Source: an uncultured Bulleidia sp.
Lineage (GTDB): Bacteria; Bacillota_I; Bacilli_A; Erysipelotrichales; Erysipelotrichaceae
Assembly: GCA_947087645.1 (NCBI GenBank)
Contig: CAMUDN010000008.1
Location: forward strand, 6,951 to 70,950
Length of the DNA stretch: 64,000 nt
Direction: 5' to 3'
The notes beneath the pieces are model-generated. The model was not told where the DNA came from. It worked only from the letters and a program-made list of their open reading frames with translations, and did no database searches. Both the position numbers and the translations under genes were made by a program. Of the stretch, positions 17,809 through 26,240 are shown piece by piece (position 1 is the first letter of the stretch; the number at the start of each line of letters is the position of its first letter).

Positions 17809-19935
17809 ATGAAGATAAAAGGATTTTTGAAATTAATAATATTGCCTATATCGACGATGATGATAATAGGTAATTTAAGTATTTTACATATTTTTGCTTT
17901 GGATAAGCAGCAAGATGATCAAAGCATAAAGAAAACAGATACAAAAGTTATTTGGACAAAAGAAGATTTTTATCTTGATCTAGAAACAGGCACAAAAATC
18001 CTTGAACGGCGACCAACAGATGGTTCTATTCCTATGGGTTTAACAGAGCAAGGAAAGAAAAAATTAGAACGAACAAATGGCTATCTTGAAATACCGGAAG
18101 GAATTGTTGAAATTGATGATCAATCATTTTGTTATTATTATAAAAATAAAGGTGTTCATATTCGGCATATTAAATTTCCTTCAACTCTAAAAAAGATTGG
18201 TTTTGGAGCTTTTGTTGGTAACGATATCACAGGGGAAGTTATTATTCCTGAAGGAGTCGAAGAAGTTTCACATATGGCTTTTCGAGATAATGAAATCAAT
18301 AAAGTTGTCTTACCATCTACTTTAAAAGTTTTGGGTTTACAGTCTTTTGGCTGGAACCATATTAATGAGATTGAAACACATTGTGATTTAACAAAAATTA
18401 CAACCAAGAATTATGGTTCTTCAAATATTTCAGATGATCCTCGTAATAGTAGTCCGTTTGCTAGTCAAACATTGACAGATATAATTATGGTTCCCGATAA
18501 AGAACATGTTGGTAAATTAAAAGATAAAGCTGTGCAACGACCTTTTATTAAATTTACTGGTAATAAAGTAAACAAAGGATCTCTTTTAGAAGTTTATAAT
18601 GGGGATAATGGTAATTTCTTTGTTGATGATATGGGTCACAAAGGAAAGAACAAGGATGAGTTCATTTTTACTAAGGGTGGAAATGGTGAAATATGGTCGG
18701 TTTTATCAGTTAATGGATATATGTATAATATGCTTGGTTGGGGAAAGCTTAAGATGAGGGCAGCTTTACCTTTGCAAATAACCCATACTTTTGAAAATGC
18801 TGATAATTCACAAGAAAGATTGCCACAAGAAATACTTGATATATTACCTAAATCATATCAAGCTTATGAAACAACTGATGTTGTAGCACCAAATTTAAAT
18901 ATAACTGAATTAGATGATCCAAATGGTAAAGGAAAATGGGTCTTCAAAGGTTGGCAAAAAGATAAATTCACAAATATAAATAGTGATGTTAAATTTGTCG
19001 GTCTTTGGCAATTAAATAAAGTTCATAAAGTATCTTATTTATTTACCTCCCAAACTAAAAATAAAGCCTTAGATCCAGAAGTTTTAGCGAAAAAACCACA
19101 AGATGAGTTGGTTTTACAAGGTAAAAAGGTTGCCGTACCGAAAAATTATGAAAATATAAAAGTTAATGACGGTATATGGTTATTTAAAGGTTGGCAGCCA
19201 ATTCAAGAACAAACGGTTAATGATAAAGATATTACCTTTACCGGCACATGGGCATTTAAAGAAGTACAAGCATGGTCAATGACAAATAATATACCTAATT
19301 TAGTAGTTAAGAATGCGGAAATTAAAGTAGGTGAAACACTTGATTTGTATAGTTTAATACAGCGAGCAGATGATAAAGAAGATGGACCACAACTAAATAA
19401 GCAAGTAGTTATTGATAAAGGACAGTTTGATGCTACAAAAGCCGGTGAATATGTTATTAAATATCGTTTAACAGATAAGCAAAAAGCAAGTGTTGAAAAA
19501 GAAGCGATTGTTAAAGTGATAAAAACATATCAGTTAGAATATAAATTTAAAAGTACGACAAAAGATAAAGAATTACCCGTACAAGTAATGCAGTTATTAC
19601 CTGCAACAAAGAAAGACTTACAAAAAGGAACAGTTGTTAAAAGTGTTAAATTAGCTAAGACAAGTGTTGCTGTAGAAGGTGGTACATGGATCTTTAAAGG
19701 CTTTGCAAAAGATGAAGTAACTATCCAAGATAAAGATGAAGTTATTGTTGGTACATGGGAATTTAAGGTAAACCCAAGTACCGTTGATCGTGAAAAACAT
19801 AATCCAGTTGATAATCATAAAATAGTGAATACGAAAGATGGTAATTCTAATCAGATGATGTATTGGATTATCCTTTGGTTAAGCATTGGTATGATACCTT
19901 TGCTTAAGAAAAGTCAAATCATAAAAAATAAATGA
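17809..19935 (+). CDS. Surface protein with BspA-type LRR and SHIRT-like domains
   Basis: A 708-residue exported protein. After a signal peptide (about 1-30) there are BspA-type leucine-rich repeats (about 90-200, with IPEGVEEVSHMAFRDNEI and LPSTLKVLGLQSFGWN). Next come three SHIRT-like modules recognisable by a GxWxFKGW-type core (GKWVFKGW, GIWLFKGW, GTWIFKGF), two before and one after an Ig-like segment with KAGEYVIKYRLTD. The C-terminus has one hydrophobic helix followed by KKSQIIKNK but no recognisable LPXTG motif, so it may be membrane-anchored rather than sortase-linked. BspA repeats and SHIRT rods occur in host-binding proteins. It is divergent from the FIVAR gene and followed by a terminator. 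Confidence 0.82.
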   Translation: MKIKGFLKLIILPISTMMIIGNLSILHIFALDKQQDDQSIKKTDTKVIWTKEDFYLDLETGTKILERRPTDGSIPMGLTEQGKKKLERTNGYLEIPEGIVEIDDQSFCYYYKNKGVHIRHIKFPSTLKKIGFGAFVGNDITGEVIIPEGVEEVSHMAFRDNEINKVVLPSTLKVLGLQSFGWNHINEIETHCDLTKITTKNYGSSNISDDPRNSSPFASQTLTDIIMVPDKEHVGKLKDKAVQRPFIKFTGNKVNKGSLLEVYNGDNGNFFVDDMGHKGKNKDEFIFTKGGNGEIWSVLSVNGYMYNMLGWGKLKMRAALPLQITHTFENADNSQERLPQEILDILPKSYQAYETTDVVAPNLNITELDDPNGKGKWVFKGWQKDKFTNINSDVKFVGLWQLNKVHKVSYLFTSQTKNKALDPEVLAKKPQDELVLQGKKVAVPKNYENIKVNDGIWLFKGWQPIQEQTVNDKDITFTGTWAFKEVQAWSMTNNIPNLVVKNAEIKVGETLDLYSLIQRADDKEDGPQLNKQVVIDKGQFDATKAGEYVIKYRLTDKQKASVEKEAIVKVIKTYQLEYKFKSTTKDKELPVQVMQLLPATKKDLQKGTVVKSVKLAKTSVAVEGGTWIFKGFAKDEVTIQDKDEVIVGTWEFKVNPSTVDREKHNPVDNHKIVNTKDGNSNQMMYWIILWLSIGMIPLLKKSQIIKNK

Positions 19936-20003
19936 TGAAAAATATATAATATATATGAAGTGAAATCTAAAGAATTAGCGGTATAGTTATTGATTGATGA
20001 TTA

Positions 20004-20044
20004 AAAAGGTTTAATACATAAAAGTATTAAACCTTTTAAGTTTT
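20004..20044 (+). terminator. Terminator after the BspA/SHIRT protein
   Basis: AAAAGGTTTAATAC and GTATTAAACCTTTT form a perfect 14-bp stem with a 6-base loop, followed by a short T-rich stretch. It separates the surface-protein gene from the microcompartment operon. Confidence 0.8.
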
Positions 20045-20157
20045 AGCTTTATTATGTTTTATAATCAAATATTAAACTTTAACGTTTAGGTTAAAGAAAA
20101 TTGTTAAAAAAATAATTAGTTTGTAAAACGGATATTAAATATATGCGTAAAAAACGG

Positions 20158-20171
20158 TGATAGCGTTTTCA
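20158..20171 (+). promoter_or_regulatory. cre site upstream of the choline microcompartment operon
   Basis: TGATAGCGTTTTCA matches the CcpA consensus TGNNANCGNTNNCA at every fixed position. It lies 12 bases before a TTGACT -35 candidate and 110 bases before the first gene of the operon. Carbon catabolite control of choline degradation is the natural reading. Confidence 0.75.
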
Positions 20172-20183
20172 TTTAAAAAGCAG

Positions 20184-20237
20184 TTGACTTTAACACTAGG
20201 TATATTGATAGTATTAGATTAAAGAAAGCATTATAAT
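20184..20237 (+). promoter_or_regulatory. Promoter region of the choline operon, with 19-bp spacer and dyad
   Basis: TTGACT (20184-20189) is separated by 19 bases from TAGTAT (20209-20214). Over-long 19-20 bp spacers are typical of promoters activated by MerR-family proteins, and the operon encodes one. An imperfect dyad, TAACACTA (20191-20198) and TAGTATTA (20209-20216), overlaps the spacer and the -10. A perfect TATAAT also exists at 20232-20237 but has no good -35 at normal distance. Which element is used cannot be settled from sequence. Confidence 0.5.
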
Positions 20238-20280
20238 ATATGCCTTTCATAAAGTCGATGATAGAAGGAGGGTATCGACC

Positions 20281-21372
20281 GTGGAAAAATTTCAAGCAGA
20301 GAACAATGCTAAAAGTATGGCATGTCAAAGAAAAGCTGAAGTTGATAAGAGATATTTTAAGAAGGGGATCTTAACTGCTCTTGCATCAGCCATCAATTAC
20401 GGCTTGTATACAGCTTTTTTGACAACCGCTACTGTTTACGGTGTTTGGGCGTATTGGTCTTCAGGTGAAGCTGGTTTGTCAGCAATGGCAGTAGCATTTA
20501 TCCTGGGTACACTGGCAACGGGATTTAATGATGGTTTATCAGCCATTTGGGCAATAATTATTTCAGGTTTCAAAGGAAAGCTCGGGGATGTTTTCAAAGT
20601 CTTACGTACAAAGCCTGGTCTAATTATGGTAGTTGCAGCTATTGTTGGTGGTCCTTTAGCGGGGGTAGCTTACATCTTGGCAATTCAAATGGGTGGTCCA
20701 GTAGTTATTCCATTAGCTGGTCTTAACGCCGTTGTAGGAGCAATCTTAGGAAGTGTTATTTTCAAGCAGAAGTTAAGTCTTCGCATGATTATTGGTATGT
20801 TAATTTGTGTTGCGGCATCTTTGATAATTGGTTTAACGTCCGTAACCGGCTCACCAAAAGAAGGTATTGTACTAGGAATGATTTTAGCTATAGCAGCAGC
20901 ATTTGGCTGGGGTTTTGAAGGATGCATAGCTGGTTTCGGTACAACAATGATTGATTCAGAAATTGGTATTACTATTCGCCAAATTGTATCATCTCTTGCT
21001 AATTTCTTAGTTGTCTTACCAATTTTGTGTACTATTGAAGGAAGCGGAGTTGGATTATTGGGTAGTTTATTTACCAAAGCAGTTACTGATCCAACAATTT
21101 TACTTCTAGCAATTAGTGGTTTCTTCTCGTTTTTCACATTTAGTATGTGGTATAAGGGAAATTCTATGTGTGGTGCAGCGTTAGGTATGGCATGTAATGG
21201 AACATATACATTCTGGGGACCATTATTTTGCTGGATTATCCTTGGTATCATTTTAAATAAAGAAGGATATGACTTACCACCAGTTGCATGGTTGGCATCA
21301 TTACTTATGGCATTCGGTATATTTGTTATGAGTGTTAATCCATTAGATTATTTAAAGAAAGGTAAACGATAA
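20281..21372 (+). CDS. DMT/EamA-type transporter of the choline operon
   Basis: A 363-residue integral membrane protein with about ten helices in two related halves, as in EamA-type drug/metabolite transporters. GPVVIPLAGLNAVVGAILG and a glycine-rich second half are the most family-like parts. The first ~30 residues are a hydrophilic cytoplasmic tail. The start is GTG at 20281, preceded by AAGGAGGG at 8 bases. It overlaps the next gene by one base (TAATG), so it is the first gene of the microcompartment operon. Import of choline or export of trimethylamine or ethanol is likely from context only; no known choline-transporter motif is present. Confidence 0.8.
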   Translation: MEKFQAENNAKSMACQRKAEVDKRYFKKGILTALASAINYGLYTAFLTTATVYGVWAYWSSGEAGLSAMAVAFILGTLATGFNDGLSAIWAIIISGFKGKLGDVFKVLRTKPGLIMVVAAIVGGPLAGVAYILAIQMGGPVVIPLAGLNAVVGAILGSVIFKQKLSLRMIIGMLICVAASLIIGLTSVTGSPKEGIVLGMILAIAAAFGWGFEGCIAGFGTTMIDSEIGITIRQIVSSLANFLVVLPILCTIEGSGVGLLGSLFTKAVTDPTILLLAISGFFSFFTFSMWYKGNSMCGAALGMACNGTYTFWGPLFCWIILGIILNKEGYDLPPVAWLASLLMAFGIFVMSVNPLDYLKKGKR

Positions 21373-21635
21373 TGAAAAGACCACTAAACTATGAAATATT
21401 AAAATATTTCACGAAAGTAGACAAGGCAAGTGCTCAAGATGTTTATCGTGAATTAGCTGGTGAATTTAAAGATCATAAAGCTTTTAAACTTGCCAACATA
21501 ATTGAATCTCTTATGACAGCCAAAGCAAACGGTCTGATCGATGAGGAATCATATAAGCTTGAAGGCGACGAATTAGTTGTCTATTACAAAGCTTCAGATG
21601 AACAAAAGTCAACCATTAATTCATATATAAAGTAG
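21372..21635 (+). CDS. Small hypothetical protein of the choline operon
   Basis: An 87-residue soluble protein of unknown function. The predicted helices (NYEILKYFTK, SAQDVYREL, FKLANIIESLMTAKANGLIDEE) and a short beta hairpin at the end (YKLEGDELVVYYKAS) look like a small winged-helix fold, but this is only a visual impression. Its ATG overlaps the stop of the transporter, and the next shell gene follows after 12 bases, so it is firmly part of the operon. It could be a DNA-binding or protein-protein adaptor. I do not recognise a named family. Confidence 0.7.
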   Translation: MKRPLNYEILKYFTKVDKASAQDVYRELAGEFKDHKAFKLANIIESLMTAKANGLIDEESYKLEGDELVVYYKASDEQKSTINSYIK

Positions 21636-21647
21636 AAGGAGGAAAAG

Positions 21648-21935
21648 ATGGAAGAAAGAGCAACGGGGCTAATTGAAAGCTTAGGCATGCTACCAGCCCT
21701 CAAAGCCCTAGATGTAATGCTGAAGGCGGCTGACGTAAAATTGGTAGCGTATGAAAATATTGGATCTACATTAGTAACGGTAATTGTGCAAGGTGATGTT
21801 GCAAGTTGCATAACAGCCGTTGAAGCAGGTTATCGTGAAGGGTCAAAGATTGGCAAAATAACGGCTCATAACGTTATGAAACGGCCAGTAGACAACATTT
21901 CTAAGATTTTGAAAGTACACGGAATAAGTGAATAG
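21648..21935 (+). CDS. Microcompartment hexamer shell protein (BMC-H) 1
   Basis: A 95-residue single-BMC-domain protein that would form hexamers tiling the facets of the shell. It starts with ATGLIESLGMLPALKALDVM and contains VTVIVQGDVASCITAVEAG, the expected core. It is the most divergent of the four hexamer-type proteins here: the usual acidic or basic residues near the pore loop are changed (AYENIGSTLV), and its C-terminal tail is different. An AGGAGG site precedes the ATG. The second BMC-H begins 8 bases after its stop. Confidence 0.93.
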   Translation: MEERATGLIESLGMLPALKALDVMLKAADVKLVAYENIGSTLVTVIVQGDVASCITAVEAGYREGSKIGKITAHNVMKRPVDNISKILKVHGISE

Positions 21936-21943
21936 GAGAAAGT

Positions 21944-22225
21944 ATGCAAGCATTAGGCGGAATTGAAACCTTTGGTATAGTTTATGTCCTTGAAGCAGCA
22001 GATGCTATGGAAAAAGCAAGTGGTGTAGAAATTATAGGATATGAAAATGTTGGTGCCGGATATATGTCAGTTCTTGTAAGAGGTGATGTAGCAGCTGTAG
22101 AAAGTGCTGTTGATGCCGGTTTGAAAGCAGTTAAAAAAATTGGCGGCGAAGCATATGCATCATTAGTTCTTGCTAGCCCACATCCGGAATTAGAGAAAAT
22201 AACCAAGAAGTACACCTTAGATTAG
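21944..22225 (+). CDS. Microcompartment hexamer shell protein (BMC-H) 2
   Basis: A 93-residue single-BMC-domain shell protein. The core follows the family: ALGGIETFGIVYVLEAADAM, then VEIIGYENVGAGYMSVLVRGDVAAVESAVDAG, ending in SPHPELEKI, a typical hexamer-facet tail. It is distinct from BMC-H 1 and from the two almost identical copies at 31.2 and 33.1 kb, so the shell is built from at least three different hexamer sequences. It is followed after 21 bases by the aldehyde-dehydrogenase-like gene. Confidence 0.94.
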   Translation: MQALGGIETFGIVYVLEAADAMEKASGVEIIGYENVGAGYMSVLVRGDVAAVESAVDAGLKAVKKIGGEAYASLVLASPHPELEKITKKYTLD

Positions 22226-22246
22226 CCCGTTTTTAAGGAGGTTTAA

Positions 22247-23626
22247 ATGAAAATTATTGATAGCGATCTTTTATCTATTCAAGAAGCGAGGATTTTGATT
22301 GAAGAAGCAAAAACGGTCCGAGAGGATTTACTTAAAATTGATAAAGATGAAAGATTAAAGCTATTGGCAAAAGTAAAAGGATATTATAAGAAAAATTTAG
22401 ATCTACTGACAGCATCAGCATTTGAAGAAACTTGCTATGGTAAAAAGGATGATGAAAAAAAGTTATTAAATTATTATCTAGAAAATTTAGATGGTCAAAT
22501 GGCAAGATATCCTAATCTATTTGACATAATTGATGGTGATAATGAACAAAGGGCAGTTACTCTTCCAAAAGGAATAAGTGTTGTGTTCATTGCTCCATAT
22601 CTTGTAAATTTAACAACTTTTCAGGCAATTTATTTTGCTATAAGATCGGCAAGTCCGTTAATTATTGTTAGTGATTCAAGGTGTAAAAAGACGGTTACGA
22701 AGGTAGTTAAGGATATCATGCAAGTGGGTGAAGATTTGTATTATCCTAAAGGCTTTTTGGCAATGTTGGAATATAATTCAATACTAGGTGAAAGAACTTT
22801 AACGGGTGATGAGAATGTTTCATTTATTATTGAAAATATTTTAAACAAAGATAAACGTGAATTTACAAATGATAGAGCTGATGTTTTCTATGCTGAAATA
22901 GGTAATAATATTGTTTTTATTGATAAATCAGCAGATATTGATCAAGCAAGTCTAGAAATCATAAATTCAAAAGCTTGTAATAATGGCTTATTACCAGGTG
23001 TTGAACAGGCAATAGTTGTTGAAGCAAGTGTTGTAAGGCAAGTTAAAGAAAGCTTTGAAAAGCATGGTGCTTATTTTCTGACAAGAGATCAGCATATTTG
23101 CTTAGAAAAGATACTTTATGATGATTGCCATCAAGTGAGAAAAGAGTTGATTGGTCGAAGCGCTAAGGAAATTGCTAAAATTGCCAATATTAAAGTTCAT
23201 GAAAATACAAAAGTATTGATTGTTACAAAGCCATATGTGTCAAAAAAGAGTCCTTATTCAAAAGAAAAATACAATCCAATACTTTCATTCTATGTGGAAG
23301 ATGATTGGTTGAATGCTTGTGAAAAGTGTGTTGAATTGATTTTGAACGATAAGAAAGGACAAAGTTTATCAATATATTCTAATGATGCATATGTGATTGA
23401 GCAATTTATCGAGAAAAAACCGGTTGCAAGGGTTTTAGTTAATGCACCAACAGGTTTTGGAAGTATTGGAATAGGTACTAATTTGCCATTGACATTTAGT
23501 TTATCGACAAAGAAGATTGCAGGTGAAAGTGGAACGTCACTTATTCCAAACCATTTCATGAAATTTAAAGAAATCGGTATTGCAAAAGATAAGAGCTTAG
23601 CAGAGTTTTTAAAAAGTATAACTTAG
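22247..23626 (+). CDS. Aldehyde-dehydrogenase-like protein lacking the catalytic Cys
   Basis: A 459-residue homologue of the acylating aldehyde dehydrogenases of microcompartments. It aligns along its length with the active paralogue at 31493-33079, including the N-terminal helix (DSDLLSIQEARIL versus DTDLASIQHARDL), SAKEIAKIANI and the LSTKKIAGESGTSLIPNHFM end. The catalytic Cys251 of the paralogue (DNGTICASEQ) corresponds to Pro250 here (NNGLLPGVEQ). The cofactor-binding stretch with GGPAMV and GVGAGN is missing or replaced, and the protein is 69 residues shorter. It is therefore very probably not an oxidoreductase. It has no frameshift and a good ribosome site (AAGGAGG), so it looks maintained, perhaps as a structural or cargo-organising subunit. 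Confidence 0.85.
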   Translation: MKIIDSDLLSIQEARILIEEAKTVREDLLKIDKDERLKLLAKVKGYYKKNLDLLTASAFEETCYGKKDDEKKLLNYYLENLDGQMARYPNLFDIIDGDNEQRAVTLPKGISVVFIAPYLVNLTTFQAIYFAIRSASPLIIVSDSRCKKTVTKVVKDIMQVGEDLYYPKGFLAMLEYNSILGERTLTGDENVSFIIENILNKDKREFTNDRADVFYAEIGNNIVFIDKSADIDQASLEIINSKACNNGLLPGVEQAIVVEASVVRQVKESFEKHGAYFLTRDQHICLEKILYDDCHQVRKELIGRSAKEIAKIANIKVHENTKVLIVTKPYVSKKSPYSKEKYNPILSFYVEDDWLNACEKCVELILNDKKGQSLSIYSNDAYVIEQFIEKKPVARVLVNAPTGFGSIGIGTNLPLTFSLSTKKIAGESGTSLIPNHFMKFKEIGIAKDKSLAEFLKSIT

Positions 23627-23677
23627 ATATTTGACTTATTGGTTAAATTTTAAATAGTTAAGAAAAAGGAGGAAAAG

Positions 23678-26221
23678 ATGGACTTAAAAGAATTTTCAAA
23701 GAAGTTGGCATTAGCAACAGAGCATATGTCAGCAGAAGAAAAAGAAAGCATTAAAGCTCTCTTTGAAAAAGTACACGATCAATTAGAAAAGCATCCAGAA
23801 GAATGTTCCAATATTGGTCTTGAATGTGAAGGGACAGAAGTACCAGATGGGCCAACACAAAGACTCAAAGATTTGAAAGCAAACTTTTTAAAGCAGGTAC
23901 CAACTATCTCTATTTATCGAGCAAAAGTTGTTACAGAAATGGCTCGTGAAAATCCTGGAATGCCAAAGATTGTTTTACGTGCTAAGTCATTTAGAAAATG
24001 TTGTGAAACAGCACCATTGGTAATTCAAGACAATGAGTTGATCGTTGGTGCACCTTGTGGAGCACCAAGAAGCGGAGCATTTTCACCGGATATTGCTTGG
24101 CGTTGGTTGCGAGATGAATTAGATACTATTTCTAAGCGTCCACAAGATCCATTCTATATTTCCGAAGAAGACAAAGATTATTGTAAGAAAGTTATTTTCC
24201 CATTCTGGGAAGGTAAAAGCCTTGATGAGGTCTGCGAAGGTCAGTATCGTGATGCTGGTGTTTGGACATTATCTGGCGAAAGCTTTGTATCAGATTGTTC
24301 ATATCACCAAGTTAATGGTGGTGGTGACTCCAACCCTGGATATGATGTTATCTTAATGAAGAAAGGTATGTTGGATATTCAAAAAGAAGCTAGAGAACAT
24401 TTAGCAAAACTTGATTATTCAAATCCTGATGATATTGATAAGATTTATTTCTATAAGTCAGTCATTGATACAACAGAAGGGGTTATGATCTATGCTAAGC
24501 GTATGAGTGATTATGCTAAAGAATTAGCTGATAAAGAGACAGATCCTAAACGTAAGAAAGAATTGTTAAAGATTGCCGAAGTTAACGCATATGTTCCAGC
24601 TCACAAACCAAGAACTTTCTGGGAAGCTATTCAGTCTGTATTTACAATCGAATCATTACTTGTAGTAGAAGAGAATCAGACAGGTATGTCAATTGGACGT
24701 GTTGACCAATATATGTATCCATTATATAAAGCTGATATTGAAGCAGGTCGAATGAATAATTATCAGGCATTTGAGTTAGCTGGTTGTATGCTTATTAAGA
24801 TGAGTGAAATGATGTGGTTAACAAGTGAAGGAGCTTCTAAGTTCTTTGCTGGTTATCAACCATTTATCAATATGACAGTTGGTGGTGTTACAAGAGAAGG
24901 TCAAGATGCAACAAATGATTTAACATATTTGTTAATGGATGCTGTACGTCATGTTAGAATTTATCAACCATCATTAGCAACGAGAATTCATAATAAATCA
25001 CCTGAGAAATACATGCGTAAGATTATTGATGTTGTAAGAAGTGGAATGGGTTTCCCTGCTTGTCACTTTGATGATACACACATTAAGATGATGCTAGCTA
25101 AAGGAGTTAGCGTTGAAGATGCACGTGATTACTGTATGATGGGTTGCGTTGAGCCACAGAAAGCTGGTCGCTTATATCAATGGACTTCAACAGCGTATAC
25201 ACAATGGCCAATTGCTATTGAATTAACATTAAATCATGGTGTTCCATTGTGGTTTGGTAAGAAAGTTACACCTGATCAAGGTGAATTAAGTCAATATAAG
25301 ACATATGAAGAATTTGATCATGCAGTTAAGGAACAGATTATTTATATTACAAAATTAACTGGTGTAGCAACTGTTATTTCACAAAGAGTACATCGTGAGT
25401 TAGCGCCAAAACCTTTAATGTCAATAATGTATGAAGGATGTATGGAACATGGTAAAGATGTTTCGGCAGGTGGAGCAATGTATAACTTTGGACCTGGTGT
25501 TGTTTGGTCAGGTTTAGCAACTTATGCTGATTCAATGGCAGCGATCAAGAAGTTAGTATTTGATGATAAGAAGTATACATTGGAAGAATTAAATACAGCT
25601 CTTAAAGCTAATTTTGAAGGATATGAACAAATCAAGCGTGATTGCTTAGATGCTCCTAAGTATGGTAATGATGATTCATATGCTGATAATATCTGTAATG
25701 ACATTATTAATTTCACAGAGCATGAACATGCTAAGATTCGGACACTATATTCAAGATTAAGTCATGGTACACTTTCCATTTCAAACAATACACCATTTGG
25801 TCAAATGACAGGTGCTAGTGCAAATGGTCGTGATGCTTGGAAACCATTATCAGATGGTATTTCACCAACTCAGGGAGCTGATTATAAAGGTCCAACAGCT
25901 ATTATTAAATCAGTAGCTAAGATGAGTAATGATTCAATGAACATTGGTATGGTACATAACTTTAAGATTCAAAAAGGTGTATTAGATACTAAAGAAGGTG
26001 AAAATGCATTGATTACTTTATTACGTACAGCTTGTATGTATGGTAATGGTGAAATGCAATTTAACTATTTGGATAATAAGACAATGATAGATGCTCAGAA
26101 GCATCCGGAAAAACATAGAGATTTAGTTGTACGTGTTGCCGGTTACTCTGCATTCTTCGTTGAATTATGTAAAGATGTACAGGATGAAATTATAAGTCGT
26201 ACAATGCTTGAACATTTCTAA
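23678..26221 (+). CDS. cutC: Choline trimethylamine-lyase (glycyl radical enzyme)
   Basis: CutC (847 residues; family length about 846) splits choline into trimethylamine and acetaldehyde by glycyl-radical chemistry. All residues known from the Desulfovibrio enzyme are present, each shifted by one: Cys490 and Glu492 in MMGCVEP, Asp217 and Tyr209 (SYHQVNGGGDSNPG), Phe396 (GYQPF), Thr503 and Tyr507 (QWTSTAY), and the radical Gly822 in RVAGYSAFF. This set separates choline lyase from glycerol or propanediol dehydratases and from pyruvate formate-lyase. The start has AAGGAGG at good spacing. A possible weak internal promoter (TTGACT at 23631) lies in the 51-base gap upstream. Activase CutD follows 19 bases later. 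Confidence 0.97.
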   Translation: MDLKEFSKKLALATEHMSAEEKESIKALFEKVHDQLEKHPEECSNIGLECEGTEVPDGPTQRLKDLKANFLKQVPTISIYRAKVVTEMARENPGMPKIVLRAKSFRKCCETAPLVIQDNELIVGAPCGAPRSGAFSPDIAWRWLRDELDTISKRPQDPFYISEEDKDYCKKVIFPFWEGKSLDEVCEGQYRDAGVWTLSGESFVSDCSYHQVNGGGDSNPGYDVILMKKGMLDIQKEAREHLAKLDYSNPDDIDKIYFYKSVIDTTEGVMIYAKRMSDYAKELADKETDPKRKKELLKIAEVNAYVPAHKPRTFWEAIQSVFTIESLLVVEENQTGMSIGRVDQYMYPLYKADIEAGRMNNYQAFELAGCMLIKMSEMMWLTSEGASKFFAGYQPFINMTVGGVTREGQDATNDLTYLLMDAVRHVRIYQPSLATRIHNKSPEKYMRKIIDVVRSGMGFPACHFDDTHIKMMLAKGVSVEDARDYCMMGCVEPQKAGRLYQWTSTAYTQWPIAIELTLNHGVPLWFGKKVTPDQGELSQYKTYEEFDHAVKEQIIYITKLTGVATVISQRVHRELAPKPLMSIMYEGCMEHGKDVSAGGAMYNFGPGVVWSGLATYADSMAAIKKLVFDDKKYTLEELNTALKANFEGYEQIKRDCLDAPKYGNDDSYADNICNDIINFTEHEHAKIRTLYSRLSHGTLSISNNTPFGQMTGASANGRDAWKPLSDGISPTQGADYKGPTAIIKSVAKMSNDSMNIGMVHNFKIQKGVLDTKEGENALITLLRTACMYGNGEMQFNYLDNKTMIDAQKHPEKHRDLVVRVAGYSAFFVELCKDVQDEIISRTMLEHF

Positions 26222-26240
26222 TATAGAAAGGAAGTAAAAC

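Noticed and set aside
23678..26221. Reading the glycyl radical enzyme as pyruvate formate-lyase or as glycerol/propanediol dehydratase
   Set aside because: Asp217, Tyr209, Phe396, Thr503, Tyr507 and the GCVEP motif are all in the choline-lyase positions, and the neighbours match a cut locus.
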